This document shows positions 37,303 through 53,800 of a stretch of 64,000 bases of DNA, piece after piece. The notes under the pieces were generated by a model. The model searched no databases. It saw only the letters and a program-made list of their open reading frames with translations, and was not told where the DNA came from. Each line of letters opens with the position of its first letter. Within the stretch, counting starts at the first letter, position 1. Origin of the DNA: Microglena sp. YARC (lineage: Eukaryota; Chlorophyta; Chlorophyceae; Chlamydomonadales; Chlamydomonadaceae); the NCBI GenBank assembly GCA_022414725.1, contig CM039463.1, positions 34,789,500 through 34,853,499 on the forward strand. Reading direction: 5' to 3'. The translations under genes were made by a program, and so were the position numbers.

Positions 37303-38139
37303 AATAATTAGATCTGCGGGTAAACTGCACCAGCTGAAGGAACTGAACAGATTCTCAGCTCAGAGTAAGACAGAAAGAGGCTGTAGGAGGAGCGCAATCG
37401 TGTACACCGTGCTGCAGAGCTAGTTATTTTCAGGCGTCTCCAAAAAAGGGTGGACGTGTGTAAGCCCTAGCTAGTTTTGAAAGTTTCGATTTCAGCCAGG
37501 GAGAAAGCTCAGGTTCTGGCAGTTGGTCAAGAACAGCAGGCAACGCCTTTTAACGGGCTATTCCCCTGTCAGTGCTAGTGGGGGGCAACAGTCTTGTAAG
37601 CGCCGAACCATGTAGCATGCCACTATGACACAAAACATCGGGGTGATCTAATGTACATCCCGCTTGTGCCTACGGTACTACTTGCGACAGTAGGAAAGGT
37701 TGGTAAGCTTCGATTCCTTTACGACTTCGGTGTCCTGGGCGACTCTTCGACTGATTGGTCGTGGGTCGACACCTCCCGCCGACCTCAGGGCGCCTGCACC
37801 CGCCTACTCCCCCATTCTGAGTAGGGAAGGCTCCGCCCGTCTACTCCTTCCAGTCTAGGACCACAGCATGTGATGCGGACCCACCATTTGAGGCGAACAT
37901 TTTAAAAAGGAGATGCCGAATTTGATTCGTCACACAAATATACATAACTGTACTCTGAATATGTCCCAGTGCAGAAAATTTAGTCGCCAGCAGGGTTGTC
38001 CACCATACTTCATCATTTATTTGTTTAGTTTTTGCCTGTGGCAAGATACCACTAAAGATCCCCTGACGCAATCAATCAACCTGCCTTAGTGGCTGAAATC
38101 ATTTATAAACAAAGGATAGAAGTGAAAGAAAAACGTTAA
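37303..38139. promoter_or_regulatory. RanBP1 upstream region
   Basis: Contains the RanBP1 5' flank (minus-strand start at 37,302) and, from about 37,740 on, sequence that may already be the decayed 5' part of the LINE that follows. I see no clear core-promoter box. Confidence 0.4.
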
Positions 38140-38902
38140 ATGCACTACAGGTACAGGATTAAAACGTCTAAATATTTGCTTCTTCACAAAATGTCTGACG
38201 CTGAAACGAGCTGGACTGTTGCTTCACTACTCAGGCAGGATCAGATTCGTTCTATAGCACAGTTTAGAATGGGTTCCCATTGGCTGAACACAGAAAGAAT
38301 GAGGGTGGTGGATAGAGCACACATCCCTCGCTCAATGAGACACTGTCAAATGTGTGGGTTCCAAAAACCTGAGGATGAAATGCATATGTTTGAGTGCCCT
38401 TTTTATAATGATATTCGCCTCCGCTACCAGAATCTGTTTACAGATATTTATAGGCATGTCCATGAGGATACCGACTTAACCGTATGGAATGTGGAATTCT
38501 GCGATTCCACATTCAGAACCTTTATGAATGGAAATGGCACTAAGTCTTTTTGGAGCAACCTAGCCGACTATCTTTCTACTTGTAGAAGAGCAAGACAGGA
38601 AGCCCTGGACTGCTTAGTGGCACCGTAATTTATTATCCCTTTTTTTCTTCTTGTGACTTCTCATTTGTTAGCTTCTTACCTCCGCCACTGTAAGTGGTTG
38701 AGATCTGGGTCCTGCTCTAAGGGGTTTAATACCTACGCCACCAAAACGGTGGTTGGGAGTTTGGTTTGTTTGTCCTCGACACACCCCTGATGTTATGGGG
38801 TTTTTTGCTTTGTGGGTGCTTTTTCTTTTTGTTTAAAGCACTGAGTCTCATACACCCTCGCGGTGTCAAGTAGACTTTAACATGTAATGTAATGTAATGT
38901 AA
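38140..38902 (+). mobile_element. LINE 3' end: zinc-knuckle C-terminus plus 3' UTR
   Basis: The 162-residue open frame (38,140-38,628) is the C-terminal part of a non-LTR retrotransposon ORF2. RHCQMCGFQKPEDEMHMFEC is the CxxC...H...C zinc motif (zf-RVT type) found after the reverse transcriptase. The 3' UTR (landmarks caccaaaacggtggttggga, gtgggtgctttttctttttg, ctcatacaccctcgcggtgt) ends in atgtaatgtaatgtaatgta a, a (TGTAA)n tail. The RT domain is absent upstream, so this copy is 5'-truncated and cannot move. It is the reference copy for the truncated insertions at 30,186 and 56,497. Confidence 0.85.
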
Positions 38903-39244
38903 GGTGCTAAGTACTAATTCTCTATCAAATCCGTGCACATAATTATTCAAGTAGCAGACGACATGTCCGCGATCTAATGCTAAAAGTTGCACGCAATATG
39001 CTAGAATGAATGCATGCGCAATGGGGAGCGAGCCATGAAATGGGTTACTCGCTGCTGCCAGACGCAGTTTGCCCACGCGAGCTCCTCTCACCTGGTCTGC
39101 GGCGACCGACTCGAGTACAGATCAGCAGGACTGCCACTGCCACTGGATGTGCCTGTATTGCCCTTTGTACTTCTATCCGGCATGGAGAGAATGAAAATTA
39201 TTAGCTGCCAGACAATTGTTCCTTCTTCGTAATTCTCGTTCACG

Positions 39245-42400
<3,156 letters not shown>

Positions 42401-43810
42401 ACATGCGACAACCACCTCTAGATCTAACATTTTAGCGCTGCCTACTGCGCTGAGATTCAGGTTGAGCTCATGCCTTGCACCAAATTTGGGTGCATGCAAG
42501 TCGTGTGAACACGAGTGCATTACACACTAGGTCCACGATATTGGTAGCAGAAGCATACCAATTTTAATGCCATCTTATCACCAGCGGTATGAGGCAGACC
42601 CTTCTAAAACAAGAATATTTCTTGGTTGGCACATTTTGTAATAACCGTGTCTTCTTCTTTTTTCCTTGGGCTCACGACGCTTTGAGTGAGCTGTGAGTGT
42701 ATGATTGCTTCAACTGTATAGAGTTTACTTGTTTCAACTTCAAGAGCACACAATTATCTGCCGGTACCGGTACTGCCCACTTGCTTTAATGGAAATTGGT
42801 AAACGAGTATGAAATATGGTAACTGTTACAAGATTTTTAGCGGAGCCTCCCCTTCTGGAGTGGGGGGCGGGAGCCCCCAAGAATTCCCATTTGTCTGTCT
42901 GGCCGTGATGAAGCCCGACACGTCAGCAAATGGTTTCGTAACTAACTCTCTTCCGTTGCCGCCTGTCGCTCCGTCTCGGTCACTCTCCGCCAATTTTTAG
43001 CGTCGCTGGCGACGCTGCGACGCTAAATAACTTGTTTATGCCAGGTTTGGCGTCTAACCGTTTGCTCATTGCAGCGAACAATTACCCTCCGTTCGAGTAC
43101 CACGGAAACCAGGGATCTCTAGTGCACAAATCGGGGTGCAGACTGCAGATAAGAACTGGGGAGTTTTCCGGTTGTGGTTACCATTCTAACCCGTACACCA
43201 CCCCATAGTAAACGGGTGAAGCACTGAAGCTATCTCAATGATTCAAAGCATAGGACATAAATTGCTTTGTTATAAAACATGTGGCAACCCAATGTACTTG
43301 AACTTGGTTTCATAGCTTCAGCCAGCAATTTGGCTGCTCGCTGGTAACCCAAGGTACGTGAGGTCTTCTTGTGCTCTGATTAAGTATGGAATTATGGACA
43401 AGTACGGTACGGCAGAAACAAATAGAACGACTGTGGAGAACTGGAGATGGGGCAGGGCTGTACATCACTAAACGAGACTTGAGGCATGGAAAACAAGTCC
43501 ATTCGTTGCATGCACGACAGTCGACATTCTACTCAGGTAGTGTACTCTGAACAGTTTGAATTGGCAGTGATTTGCAGCTGATACTTGGATGTCCATCGGA
43601 TATCATCAAAGCACACACCTATATATCGCCTTCAGAGCGCTTGAGCTCAACGGCATAACGATTGCAACTATGGCCGACAGATGATTCGACGGTTCGAAAG
43701 TTGGATCGGCCGATATCCATAATACCTACCACCATCCATCTTACTACTGCCATCCTCCATTTCACCCGCCCAATCCCCTCGGCTTCGAGCTCCTTGCAAA
43801 CCCACCTTAG
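42401..43810. other. intergenic between uL4c and the SET-domain gene
   Basis: Contains the uL4c 3' UTR, a GC-type MITE (42,833-43,028) and a SINE-type tail fragment near 43,300 (minus-strand tggctgaagctatgaaacca). The SET gene promoter should lie in 43,400-43,810; I see no strong core element. Confidence 0.5.
42833..43030 (+). mobile_element. GC-type MITE, copy 5, full length
   Basis: Starts tttttagcggagcctcccct, ends caatttttagcgtcgctggc followed by gacgctgcgacgctaaa. The end itself is a small gcgtcgc/gcgacgc hairpin. Confidence 0.85.
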
Positions 43811-44767
43811 ATGTGGGCAACGAATCAGAAACTTGTGCGAGGCAGCTCGCACTTCGGTTCCAGCCCCCATGCGAGGCCTTGTTGCGTGCGTTTGAGCCAA
43901 TACATCCCATCGAGCACTGCTACGGCCGAGAGTCAAACAGATTCCCAGCTCCTAGACTTCGTGCTCAGCAAAGGAGGCATCTTGCATCCCTCATTGTCTA
44001 TCACCTCACCATCGCCGGGTGTGGTGAAGGGCATAGTGACTACTGCCCCTGTCCTACCAGGTAGGTTGGACATGCAACATGGCATGCGTGCATCCTCCTC
44101 AATGCTCCTGGTAATACACCACACTCCCATCACTACAGCATGCACCGTCCACCACCTGAGCCAATGTATAACTTGCCGGCTGTTCCAGTTGCAGCATGAG
44201 CCACGCGGGTTATATCCTTCTGCTTGGAAACTACCCGCATGCTCTCCCTCCTCCTCTTTATCTTTAACTCACACTCACATAAACACATACGCACACAAAC
44301 ATACACACATACACTCAAACACATGCATATACGTAAATACTCACACACATACACAAACAAAAACATGTACATACACACACACGCACACATGTACGCACAT
44401 ACACATTAGCGCACACACATACACATACACATGCACGTAAACACGCACACACACACATTTACACATTTACACAAACACTCACACATGCACATACATACGC
44501 ACACACACACACGCACGCAAATACATGCACATACACACACACATGTACACACAAACACACAAACACACACGCATGCACATACCCAAACACACACACATAC
44601 AAATACACACACTTACGCACACACACTTACATCCAGATGCCATTCTCTTCCAACTGCCCGTCTCTCTGCGTATCATATCTGACCATGCTAGCCATTGTCT
44701 CGAGAGCCCCCCCCCACCCCACCCTCCACCCCATAAAACCCTCACACCCTCACACCTTCACACCCTC

Positions 44768-44813
<46 letters not shown>

Positions 44814-44817
44814 CCTT

Positions 44818-44878
<61 letters not shown>

Positions 44879-47800
44879 TACACACGCATGCACACTGCTC
44901 CAGATGCCATTCTCTTCCAACTGCCTGTCTCTCTGCGTATCACATCGGACCACGCTCGCCAATGTCTTGAGAGCATGGTATGTGGGAGCCCAGAGATAGA
45001 CTCCCTTGATTGTGAGATGACCATTGAGGAGTTGGATGAGCTCCAGGCTCTTGGACTGTGGCTGGCAACGGAGCGGGCTAAGGTAGGTGCTAGGCAGCTT
45101 CCCGAACTCTCTCTTCATTCACATCTTTAGCAATCTAGTACTCCTGGGAGCTGATGCCAACAGCTTTCCAGTGCTCCTGGATGGTGATATCTACAGCTTT
45201 AAACTGCTCCTGGAATGTTTGGGTTCGGCCCAGTGGCAGTTTCAGGAAGCTGTCCAAAAGCTGATGCTGGTAGCTGATACCGACAGCTTTCCAGTGCTCC
45301 CTGAAGCTGATACCGACAGCTTTACAGTGCTCATGTAAGCTGATATCAACAGCTTTCGAGTGCTCCGTGAAGCTGATACCGACAGCTTTACAGTGCTTCT
45401 TGGAGCTGATATCAACAGCTTTACAGTGCTCCCTGAAACTGATATCAACAGCTTTACAGAGCTTTTGGAAGCTGATATTGACAGCTTTACAGTGCTCATG
45501 GAATGTTTGGGTTTGGCCCAGTGGCAGTTTCAGGGAGTTGTCCAGAAGCTGGTGCTGGTAGCTGAAAAGAAAAGCAGGATGTAGTGTGCATTATTGCTCA
45601 ACACTTGCGGCGCACCCAGACAGGCTGAGAGGGTTGCTCCCCATTGTTTCATTTTTCGACGACGCGTCGCCATTCCGTCGCCATTCCGTCGCCATTCCGT
45701 AGAATGCTACCCCCCCCCGGACCCCCCAATATCGGGACGCGCTGCCCCCCGACCCCCCCCAGGCTCCGCGCTTCGCACTCCGCCATGCTTTGGCTACGCA
45801 ACTATCCTGAAATCAGGGTTGAGTAGCCCAAGTAGCTACTCAACCTGGACTACAGAAATCTGATTTCCGAACACTGTCCCACCCACCAGGATTGTTTTTA
45901 AAGAAAGGATCCAGTGTCTGTATGTAGCACCATGGTGCTCCGAGTAGCCTTTGGGGTGCTTCTAGCAGTTTTTTGCCCGGAAGTGCAACCCTCTAAGGCT
46001 CTTATGTAGCACCCCCTAAGCACGGAAGTTCCATACGTAGCACTTGTACCACAAGCATCTCTTTAAAAGATACCCTCTTGAAACAGGGTCAAAACTAGTG
46101 ATCGCTATGTATAGCTAGGGGTCGGCTAAGTTATTTAATATTAGTGAATAAATAATATTAAATAATATTATATAATATTTGTCGGACGAGCCGTCTCACC
46201 AGAAATTCGAGTTATTTGAAAAACCAATATTATTGTGACACTATAATAATATTAGTTAATATTAGTTTTTCAAACACTAATAATAGTTGCCGTTCCCTAT
46301 ATATAGTGGGAACAAAAACCTGTCTTTACCACCTGAAGGATTTGTTTTCCAGCTACAAGCAGCAGCTCCTAGGCAGCTCCCCTGGCTGGCTATTCAGCCA
46401 CACCTAACAGAACTTAGTGCATCTTGAAGCTGACACAATCTGCTGTATAGCACAGTTTAAATCTTGGGGCGTAGCCCAGTGGCTGGCTCAGGGAGCAGCC
46501 TAGAAGCTGCTGCTGGTAGCTGAAAAGATAATCTATGCCTGAAGGAATACCCAGGAAGGCTTAGAGGGTATTTTCCACCTGGAGCCTCTTTTGTTTAGGG
46601 TTCAGGCATGGTTTATGGTTAAGTTTTTTAATTTTGTGGCGCACTCAGACAGGCAAATTGGATCTTTCCCACCTGAAGCCTCTTGGGTTGAAGGTCCATG
46701 TGTCTCTCCTGAACCCTTAACCCGTAAAACCGAAACCCCTAAACCCTAACCCCCTAACCCCCCTAAAACCTAAAACCTAAACTTGCAGGGTCTTGTCTCT
46801 CGTCTTGGCACCAGTACCTGCTGTCAATGCCGGGTTTTACATGTTGATGGGTTAATTTAGACAAAGAGGGTCTTTCCCACCTGAAGCCTCTTGCATTGGA
46901 TGTCCTTGTTACTCTCCTAAACCCTAAACCCATAAACCCCTAATACCCAAAACCTTGGACCTAAACTTGCAGGCCTTGTCTTGTTTTAGCAACAGTACCT
47001 GTTGTCAATGCCTCAGAGTGTTGCAAGTGGATGGGTTAAGTCAGACAGAGAGGGTCTTTCCCAATTCAAGCCTCTTGTGTTGGATTTCCATGTGACTATT
47101 ATAAATCGTAACCCCCTAAAACTTAAAACCTATAACCTAAAAAATCAAACCTAAACTTGCAGGGTCTTGCTTCATCTTGGCATCAAGTACCTGTCGCCAA
47201 TGCCTCAGGTTGTTGCATGTGGATGGGTTAAGTCAGACAAAGAGGGTCTTTCCCACCTCAAGCCTCTTGTGTTGGATGTCCATGTGACTCCTAAACCCTA
47301 ACCCCCCTAAAACTTTCAAACTAAAACCTACAATGTAAACTTGCAGGGTCTTGCTTCATCTTGGCATCCGTACCTGGCGTCGATGCCTCAGAGTGTTTCA
47401 TGTGGATGGGCTAAGTCGGATGAAGAGGTTGATGCAGAATGGAAGGAGTCGCTGTATGCCTTGGGCATGGATGTGGAGGTGAGCCCATGTAGGGTTGTGG
47501 AGGGTTGTGAAAGGCGGTGGAGGGGATGTGGAGGGTTGGGGGGTGTGTGTGAAGGTGAGCCCATGTAGGTTTGTGGGGGGGATGTGGGGGGGACGTGAAG
47601 GTGAGCCCATGTAGGTTTGTGGGGGGGATGTGGAGGGTTGTGGGGGGGATGTGAAGTTGAGCCCATGTAGGGTTGGGGGGGGGGATGTGGAGGGTTGTGG
47701 GCATGGATGTGGATGTGAGGGTTGGGGAGGGGGGGTTGTGGGGGGATGTGGAAGACCCCAGCCCCAAAGTCCCCTAAACTGTAAACCCTAAACCCTAAAC

Positions 47801-50800
47801 CCTTTACCCTTCTTATGCACACAGTGGTGAAAGTACTTCCTTGGCCAGGCTCGTGAGGAGATCCAAACAAGTGCCAGCAGGCTGGTGGTCATGTGGACAC
47901 TGTTACGCATGCTATTTTTGTTTTAAATTGCACAATTGAAAAACATAGTATAATTTCCTATGGTTCATGAATCCCTGTGCATTCCTCGACAGTTTTGTTT
48001 ATGCGACGTGTCAGAATTCGTGAACCATATTTGTATGTGACGCGTCATAATTTGTGAACCAACGCGACATCGTGCGACGCCAGTGCGGCGCTCAGGTGTG
48101 AAAGTTTCCCGGGATTGGGCCTTACGTTGCGACGTTTGCGACGCTGAGTGAAGCGACTCATGCCCTCCGTCACATCTCTGTCACCTGGGTTGGGCCTGGG
48201 CTTGGCTAGGCTTCTAGTCACACTATCAACACCAACACCAATATATAATGTAAATCATGAACGAAAACCAATAGCTTTTGCGACGCTGAGTGAAGTGACT
48301 CATGCCCTCCGCCGCATCTCTGTCACCTGGCTTGGGCCTAGGCTTGGCTAGGCTTCTAGTCACAATACCAACACCAACACCAACACCAAGATGTTATGAA
48401 GACCACGAACCAAAACCAAAAGCTTTTGCGACGCTGAGTGAAGTGACTTATGCCCTCCGTCACATCTTTGTCACTTCTAAAAACACTGGTCCTTGGATAA
48501 TTTCAAACACAACAATGATCCCATGTCAAAGAATAGCACTCCTTACTCCTTGTCGACTCCCTTTTCTATGCATGACTCCCTTTTCTATGCATGACTACGG
48601 AAGGTATCACACGGGGGGACTTGGAATTGGAAGTCGGTGAGCATCCCAGAGTTGGCTTGAAGAACCATGTAACAATCTAATCCAATCCAATCCAATCCAA
48701 TCCAATCCAATCCAATCCAAACCAACCCAAACAAATCCAAACAAATTCAAACCAATCAAATCCGATCCAAACCAATCCAAACCAATCCAAACCAATCCAA
48801 ACCAATCCAATCTACCTTTTCTATGCAAAGTGGTCTCAGTACTTCTTCAATCAGTCTGAAGAAGAGAGTGAAATGTAACATAGTTTTTCTTTTCAGCTAC
48901 GAGCAGCAGCTTCCAGGCAGCTCCCTGGGCCAGCCACTGGGCCAAGATTGCAACAGAACTGGAAAGATGATTGATAGGCAGCTTCTAGGCAGCTTCTAGG
49001 CAGCTCCCTTGGCCAAGATTGCAACATAACTGGAAAGATGATTTCTAGGCAGCTTCTAGGCAGCTCCCTGGGGCAGCCACTGGGCCAAGATTGCAATATA
49101 ACTGGAAAGACGATTTCCAGGCAGCTTCTAGGCAGCTCCCTGGGCCAAGATTGCAATCGAACCGGAAAGATGATTGATAGGCAGCTTCTAGGCAGCTCCC
49201 TGGGCCAAGATTGCAACAGAACTGGAAAGACAATTTCTAGGCAGCTTCTAGGCAGCTCCCTGCGCCAGCCACTGGGCCAAGATTGCAACAGAACTGGAAA
49301 TATGATTTCTAGGCAGCTCCCTGGGCCAGCCACTGGGCCGAGATTGCAACAGAACTGGAAAGACGTTTTCCAGGCAGCTTCTAGGCAGCTCCCTGGGCCA
49401 AGATTTCAACAGAACTGGAAACTTGCTTTTGCCAGCTTTCAGATGCACTATTTTACTGTAGGTTTGACTGGGTAGCAAGCCAGGGGAGCTGCATAGAAGC
49501 TGCTGCTCGTAGCTGAAAAGAAAATTATGAAACACAGCAATGATCCTTTGTCACAGACAAAGAATATCAATCCTCGATCCTTGTCGACTGCCTTTTCTGT
49601 GCGCGACTACACAAAAGAGTAATAAATAATAATAATAATAATAATAATATTTAAACCACTGTTAAACCATATTTGTAATAAAAAAGGAAACCCATCACTC
49701 TACCTACATTTAGAAGGCCGACCGGAAAAATGCAAAATCCCTCACGCCGAGAGCAGCATGCAAAGCGAGCCAGTTAAAATGTCCATAGTTAAAATTACCC
49801 CCCTCTCCTTATACCTGGTTTCCGAAGGTATCGCACGGGGGGACTTGGAATTGGAAGACAGTGAGCAGCCCATAGTTGGCTGAAGAACCATGGAAGAATG
49901 TGCCCAATCCAATCCAATCTACTTTTTCTATCCACAGTCGTGTAAGTTCTTCCTCAGCCAGGCTCGTGAGGAGATTAAAACAAGTACCAGCAGGCTGGTG
50001 GCCGCTTACCGTCCCATCTTGTCTCCCATCTAATTCCTAATCCCTAAACCTCCAAACCCAAACTCTTTCTGTTTTAAGTGGTGGAAGTACTTCCTCAGCC
50101 AGGCTCGTGAGGAGATTCAAATAAATGCAAGCAGGCTGGTAGTGGCCTACGGTCGCATCTTGACTCACATCTAAACCCTAAACCTTAACCTCCAAACCCT
50201 AAATCTTTCTGTTCACAGTGGTGATAATACTTTCTCAGCCAGGCTCGTGAGCAGATTCAAACAGGTGCCAGCAGGCTGATGGCGGTTTACGGTCCCGTCT
50301 TGTCTCCCATCTAATTCCTAATCCCTAACCTCCAAACCCAAACCCTTTCTATTTTCAGTGGTGTAAGTACTTCCTCAGCCAGGCTCGTGAGGAGATTCAA
50401 GCAAGTACCTGCAGGCTGGTGGCGGCTTACGGTACCATCTTGCCTCACATCTAAACCATAAACCCTACACCCTAGACCCTTCCTATTCACAGAGGTTGAA
50501 ATACATCCCCAGCCAGGCTTGTGAGGAGATTCAAACAAGTACCAGCAGGCTGATGGCGGCTTACGGTCCCATCTTGTCTCCCATCTAATTCCTAATCCCT
50601 AACCTCCAAACCCAAACCCTTTATATTTTCTCGCGAGGAGATTCAAATAAGTAAAACCGAAACCCCTAAGCCCCAAACCCTAAACCCTTTCTCTTCACAG
50701 TGGTGGAAGTACTTCCTCAGCCAGGTTGGCGAGGAGATAAAAACAAATGCAAGTGGCTGCCTACGGTCCCATCTTATCTCACATCTAAACCCGAACCCCC

Positions 50801-53800
50801 CAAACTCCCAAACCCTAAACCCTTTATATTCACAGTGGTGGAAGTACTTCCTTAGCCAGGCTCGTGAAGAGATAAAAACTAATGCCAGTAGGCTGGTGGC
50901 CGCCTACGGTCCCATCTTGTCTCCCCCAGGAGGTGCTGTGCTGACGGTAGAGGATGTGATGTGGGGCGTTGGCCATGCGATGAGTCGCAAGTTCGAATCG
51001 GACGGTCAGGTGCGAGCAGAGGAGGTTGTGGTTGGACTGGGCGTTGTTTGAATGTGAGATTAAGGGCATGGATGGAGATGCCAAAGTTGTGGTGGCATAT
51101 CCCCACTCCTGGAAAAATCAAGCAAGTACCAGAAGGCTAGTAGCGGCATACTAAGGTCAGTTGTTTTTGTGTGGGGGACCGGTCGCACATTGTGGCGCGC
51201 GGTCGCACCCCCGTGCATGTTTTCTACGCCCCCCACCCCCCCCCCCCCAAAAAAAAATTCCCGGGGGGCTACACCCCCCAGACCCCCCTTAAAGGTAGTG
51301 GCGATTTGCGCCGAGCGCTTCGCACCGTCCCAGAATGAGACTTGGGTCGCCATGATTTGTACCAACTTGGCCCCATGATTTCTGAAAACAAAAACTGACT
51401 ACGGAATTTCTCCGCCTTGCTTTCTGAATCCTCAGTAGGCGCTGTTTTGTGTGCGGGGTCCCACTTCCTGGGGTGAAAATCCCTAAACAAAAAAGTTGAT
51501 GTATGCTCTACTTGGATATCGAGAAGGATCTCATGATACACATACCTGTTGTCTTGTTCAGGTGTTTCTCGAGCCCTTGTCAGACCTGCTCAACCTCCAA
51601 GCTTCCTGGCACCCACGTGTTGTAAGGTGGACATACGTGCAATCATACATGGGCAAGCAATCTCATTATACATATACATAATACACATACATGTCTTGTG
51701 CAGGTGTTTCTAGTTTCCCTATCTGACCTGCTCAACCTTCAAGCTCCCTGGCACCCTGGTGTTGTAAACTGGACGTACGTGCAATCATCCATGGCCAAAA
51801 TATCTCATTATACATATACATATACATTATACACATACATGTTGTCTTGTTCAGGTGTTTTTAGAGCCCTTGTCAGACCTGCTCAACCTTCAAGCTTCCT
51901 GGCACCCTCGTATTGTAAAGTTGACGTATGTGCAATCATACATGGGCAAACAATCTCATGATACACATACCTGTTGTCTTGTTCAGATATTCCTAGAGCC
52001 CCTATCTGACCTGCTCAACCTCCAAGCTTCCTGGCACCCTGGTGTTGTAAAGTGGACGTACGTGCAGTCATCCATGGCCAAACGATCTCATTATACTTAT
52101 ACATTATACACATACATGTCTTGTTCGGGTGTTTCTAGAGCCCTTGTCTGACCTGCTCGACCTTCAAGCTTCCTGCCACCCACGTATTGTAAAATGGACG
52201 CATGTGCAATCATACATGGGCAAACGATCTCATTATACTTATACATGTCTTGTTAAAAAAACAAAATCTCATGATACATATTGGCACATATATCTTGTCT
52301 TGTTCAGGTGTTTCTAGAGCCCCTATCTGACCTGCTGAACCTCCAAGCTTCATGGCACCCACATGTTGTAAGGTGGACATACGCAAGTTCAACAATGGGC
52401 AAAGCTTCTGACGCGAGTGCGGTGGCAAGTGCAGGGAATGGAGATGGGGACATCGTGGTCAGCCGAGCTATGCTCAGACCAGGAAGCCAAGCATTGGCAG
52501 GGGGTGAGTGCAGGCAGGACCATGCTTTGTACATAGATGCGTTGGTACACCATGCTTTGTACATAGATACGTTGGTGCACCATGCTTTGTACATAGATGC
52601 GTTGGGGCACCATGCGTCGAATGTAAGTGTGTTGTGTTTGTGAGGAGTTAACTGCATGACACTCCATGACGTACAAAGTAGCTATTCAACGGAATGCAAG
52701 AGGAGGATGATGGGAGGGAGGCTCTTGTTGACTCAAGTAAAAAAAAGCATTAATTTAAGGCAGTACACTTAGTATTTAGGTGGTGCCTTGTACTTATACT
52801 TATTATTTACTGAACTTCATTTAAAGTCATTTAAAGTCATTTAAAACGTCATTTAAAGTCATTTAAAGGAAAGGGACAGTCACGTCTTGCACTGCTGACA
52901 AACCTCCATCCCTCCGAGCAAGCTTGTTAGTTCTTGTTTCGTGTTTGTGATGATTTGTCTGCGTGGCACTCTGAACGACATAAAGGAGCTATCCAATGGA
53001 ATGCAATGGGATTTGTTATTATTATAATTATAATAATTAGGAGTAGGAGTAGTAGTAGTATCATCTTGAGCAGTAAAAGTGGTGTGAACAGACAGAGAAC
53101 CTTTCCATTGTAGATGCAGGTTAGCAGATCTACAAAATAATAATCTTCAGCAGTTGGAGTAGTGTGGGAACTGCTGCTGATGTGATAGGTGCATTGGTAG
53201 ATTAGTATGATAGATCCTGTCAACCGTCACACAGTTGCTTGGAGAGAAGTGCCTGTGAGGTCAACGAGGGCCCTGTCCGCACAATTCCGGAGAGTGCACT
53301 GGGTGGGACTTCAGCAGTTGGAGTGATGCAAGGCACTTATTGTCAGGCACATTAAAAACCAAACCAAGCACATTAAAAATCAAACCGCAAATTAAAAACC
53401 AAACCAAGCACTCATGCACCTATCACCTCGTAACCTACGTGATAGCGTTATGTCATAAACATGTCTGTAAACTGTCTAGTCCGCTTAGTGTTCTCTCTGG
53501 TTTCTGTGGGTGTCGCACGGGGGGACTTGGAATTAGAAGACAGTGAGCAGCCCAGAGTTGGCTGAAATAGCATGTAAAAAACAAAACTGAAGAACTATCA
53601 CCTACTGCATAAACAAACTCTTTTCATGATCATGACTGGGATTATTATCGTACACAAAATTGCATTGTTGATGCAGGCGAACAGATCTACAATAATCATG
53701 GTTTTGAAGATATGACATTGCTGGGTCGCCTCACTCCGTTGACAGGTGAGGCTGGATTCTATTTGGGGCTATCACGGGCTATTTCAGGCTATTTCGGGCT

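Larger units (their letters stand above)
47825..50835 (+). repeat. acceptor-side array of SET exon 4, eight extra copies, split by insertions
   Basis: Copies of cacag|tggtggaagtacttcctc and the following agccaggctcgtgaggagat start at 47,825, 49,938, 50,089, 50,219, 50,359, 50,493, about 50,629 (truncated) and 50,701; the real exon starts at 50,836. The period is 130-150 bp. Each unit keeps 60-90 coding bases ([16 protein letters not shown]) followed by a ccctaaaccctaaacc-rich spacer. A 2-kb block of MITE and SINE insertions (47,900-49,930) separates the first copy from the rest. Confidence 0.92.

Noticed and set aside
44637..44705. First exon-2-like copy as the real SET exon 2
   Set aside because: It lacks the rest of the exon and any donor in phase; the 44,904 copy continues to a good gtaggt donor with correct phases both sides.
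51060..51365. Protein in the GC-rich block of SET intron 4
   Set aside because: Low-complexity frames through poly-C and a dispersed repeat.
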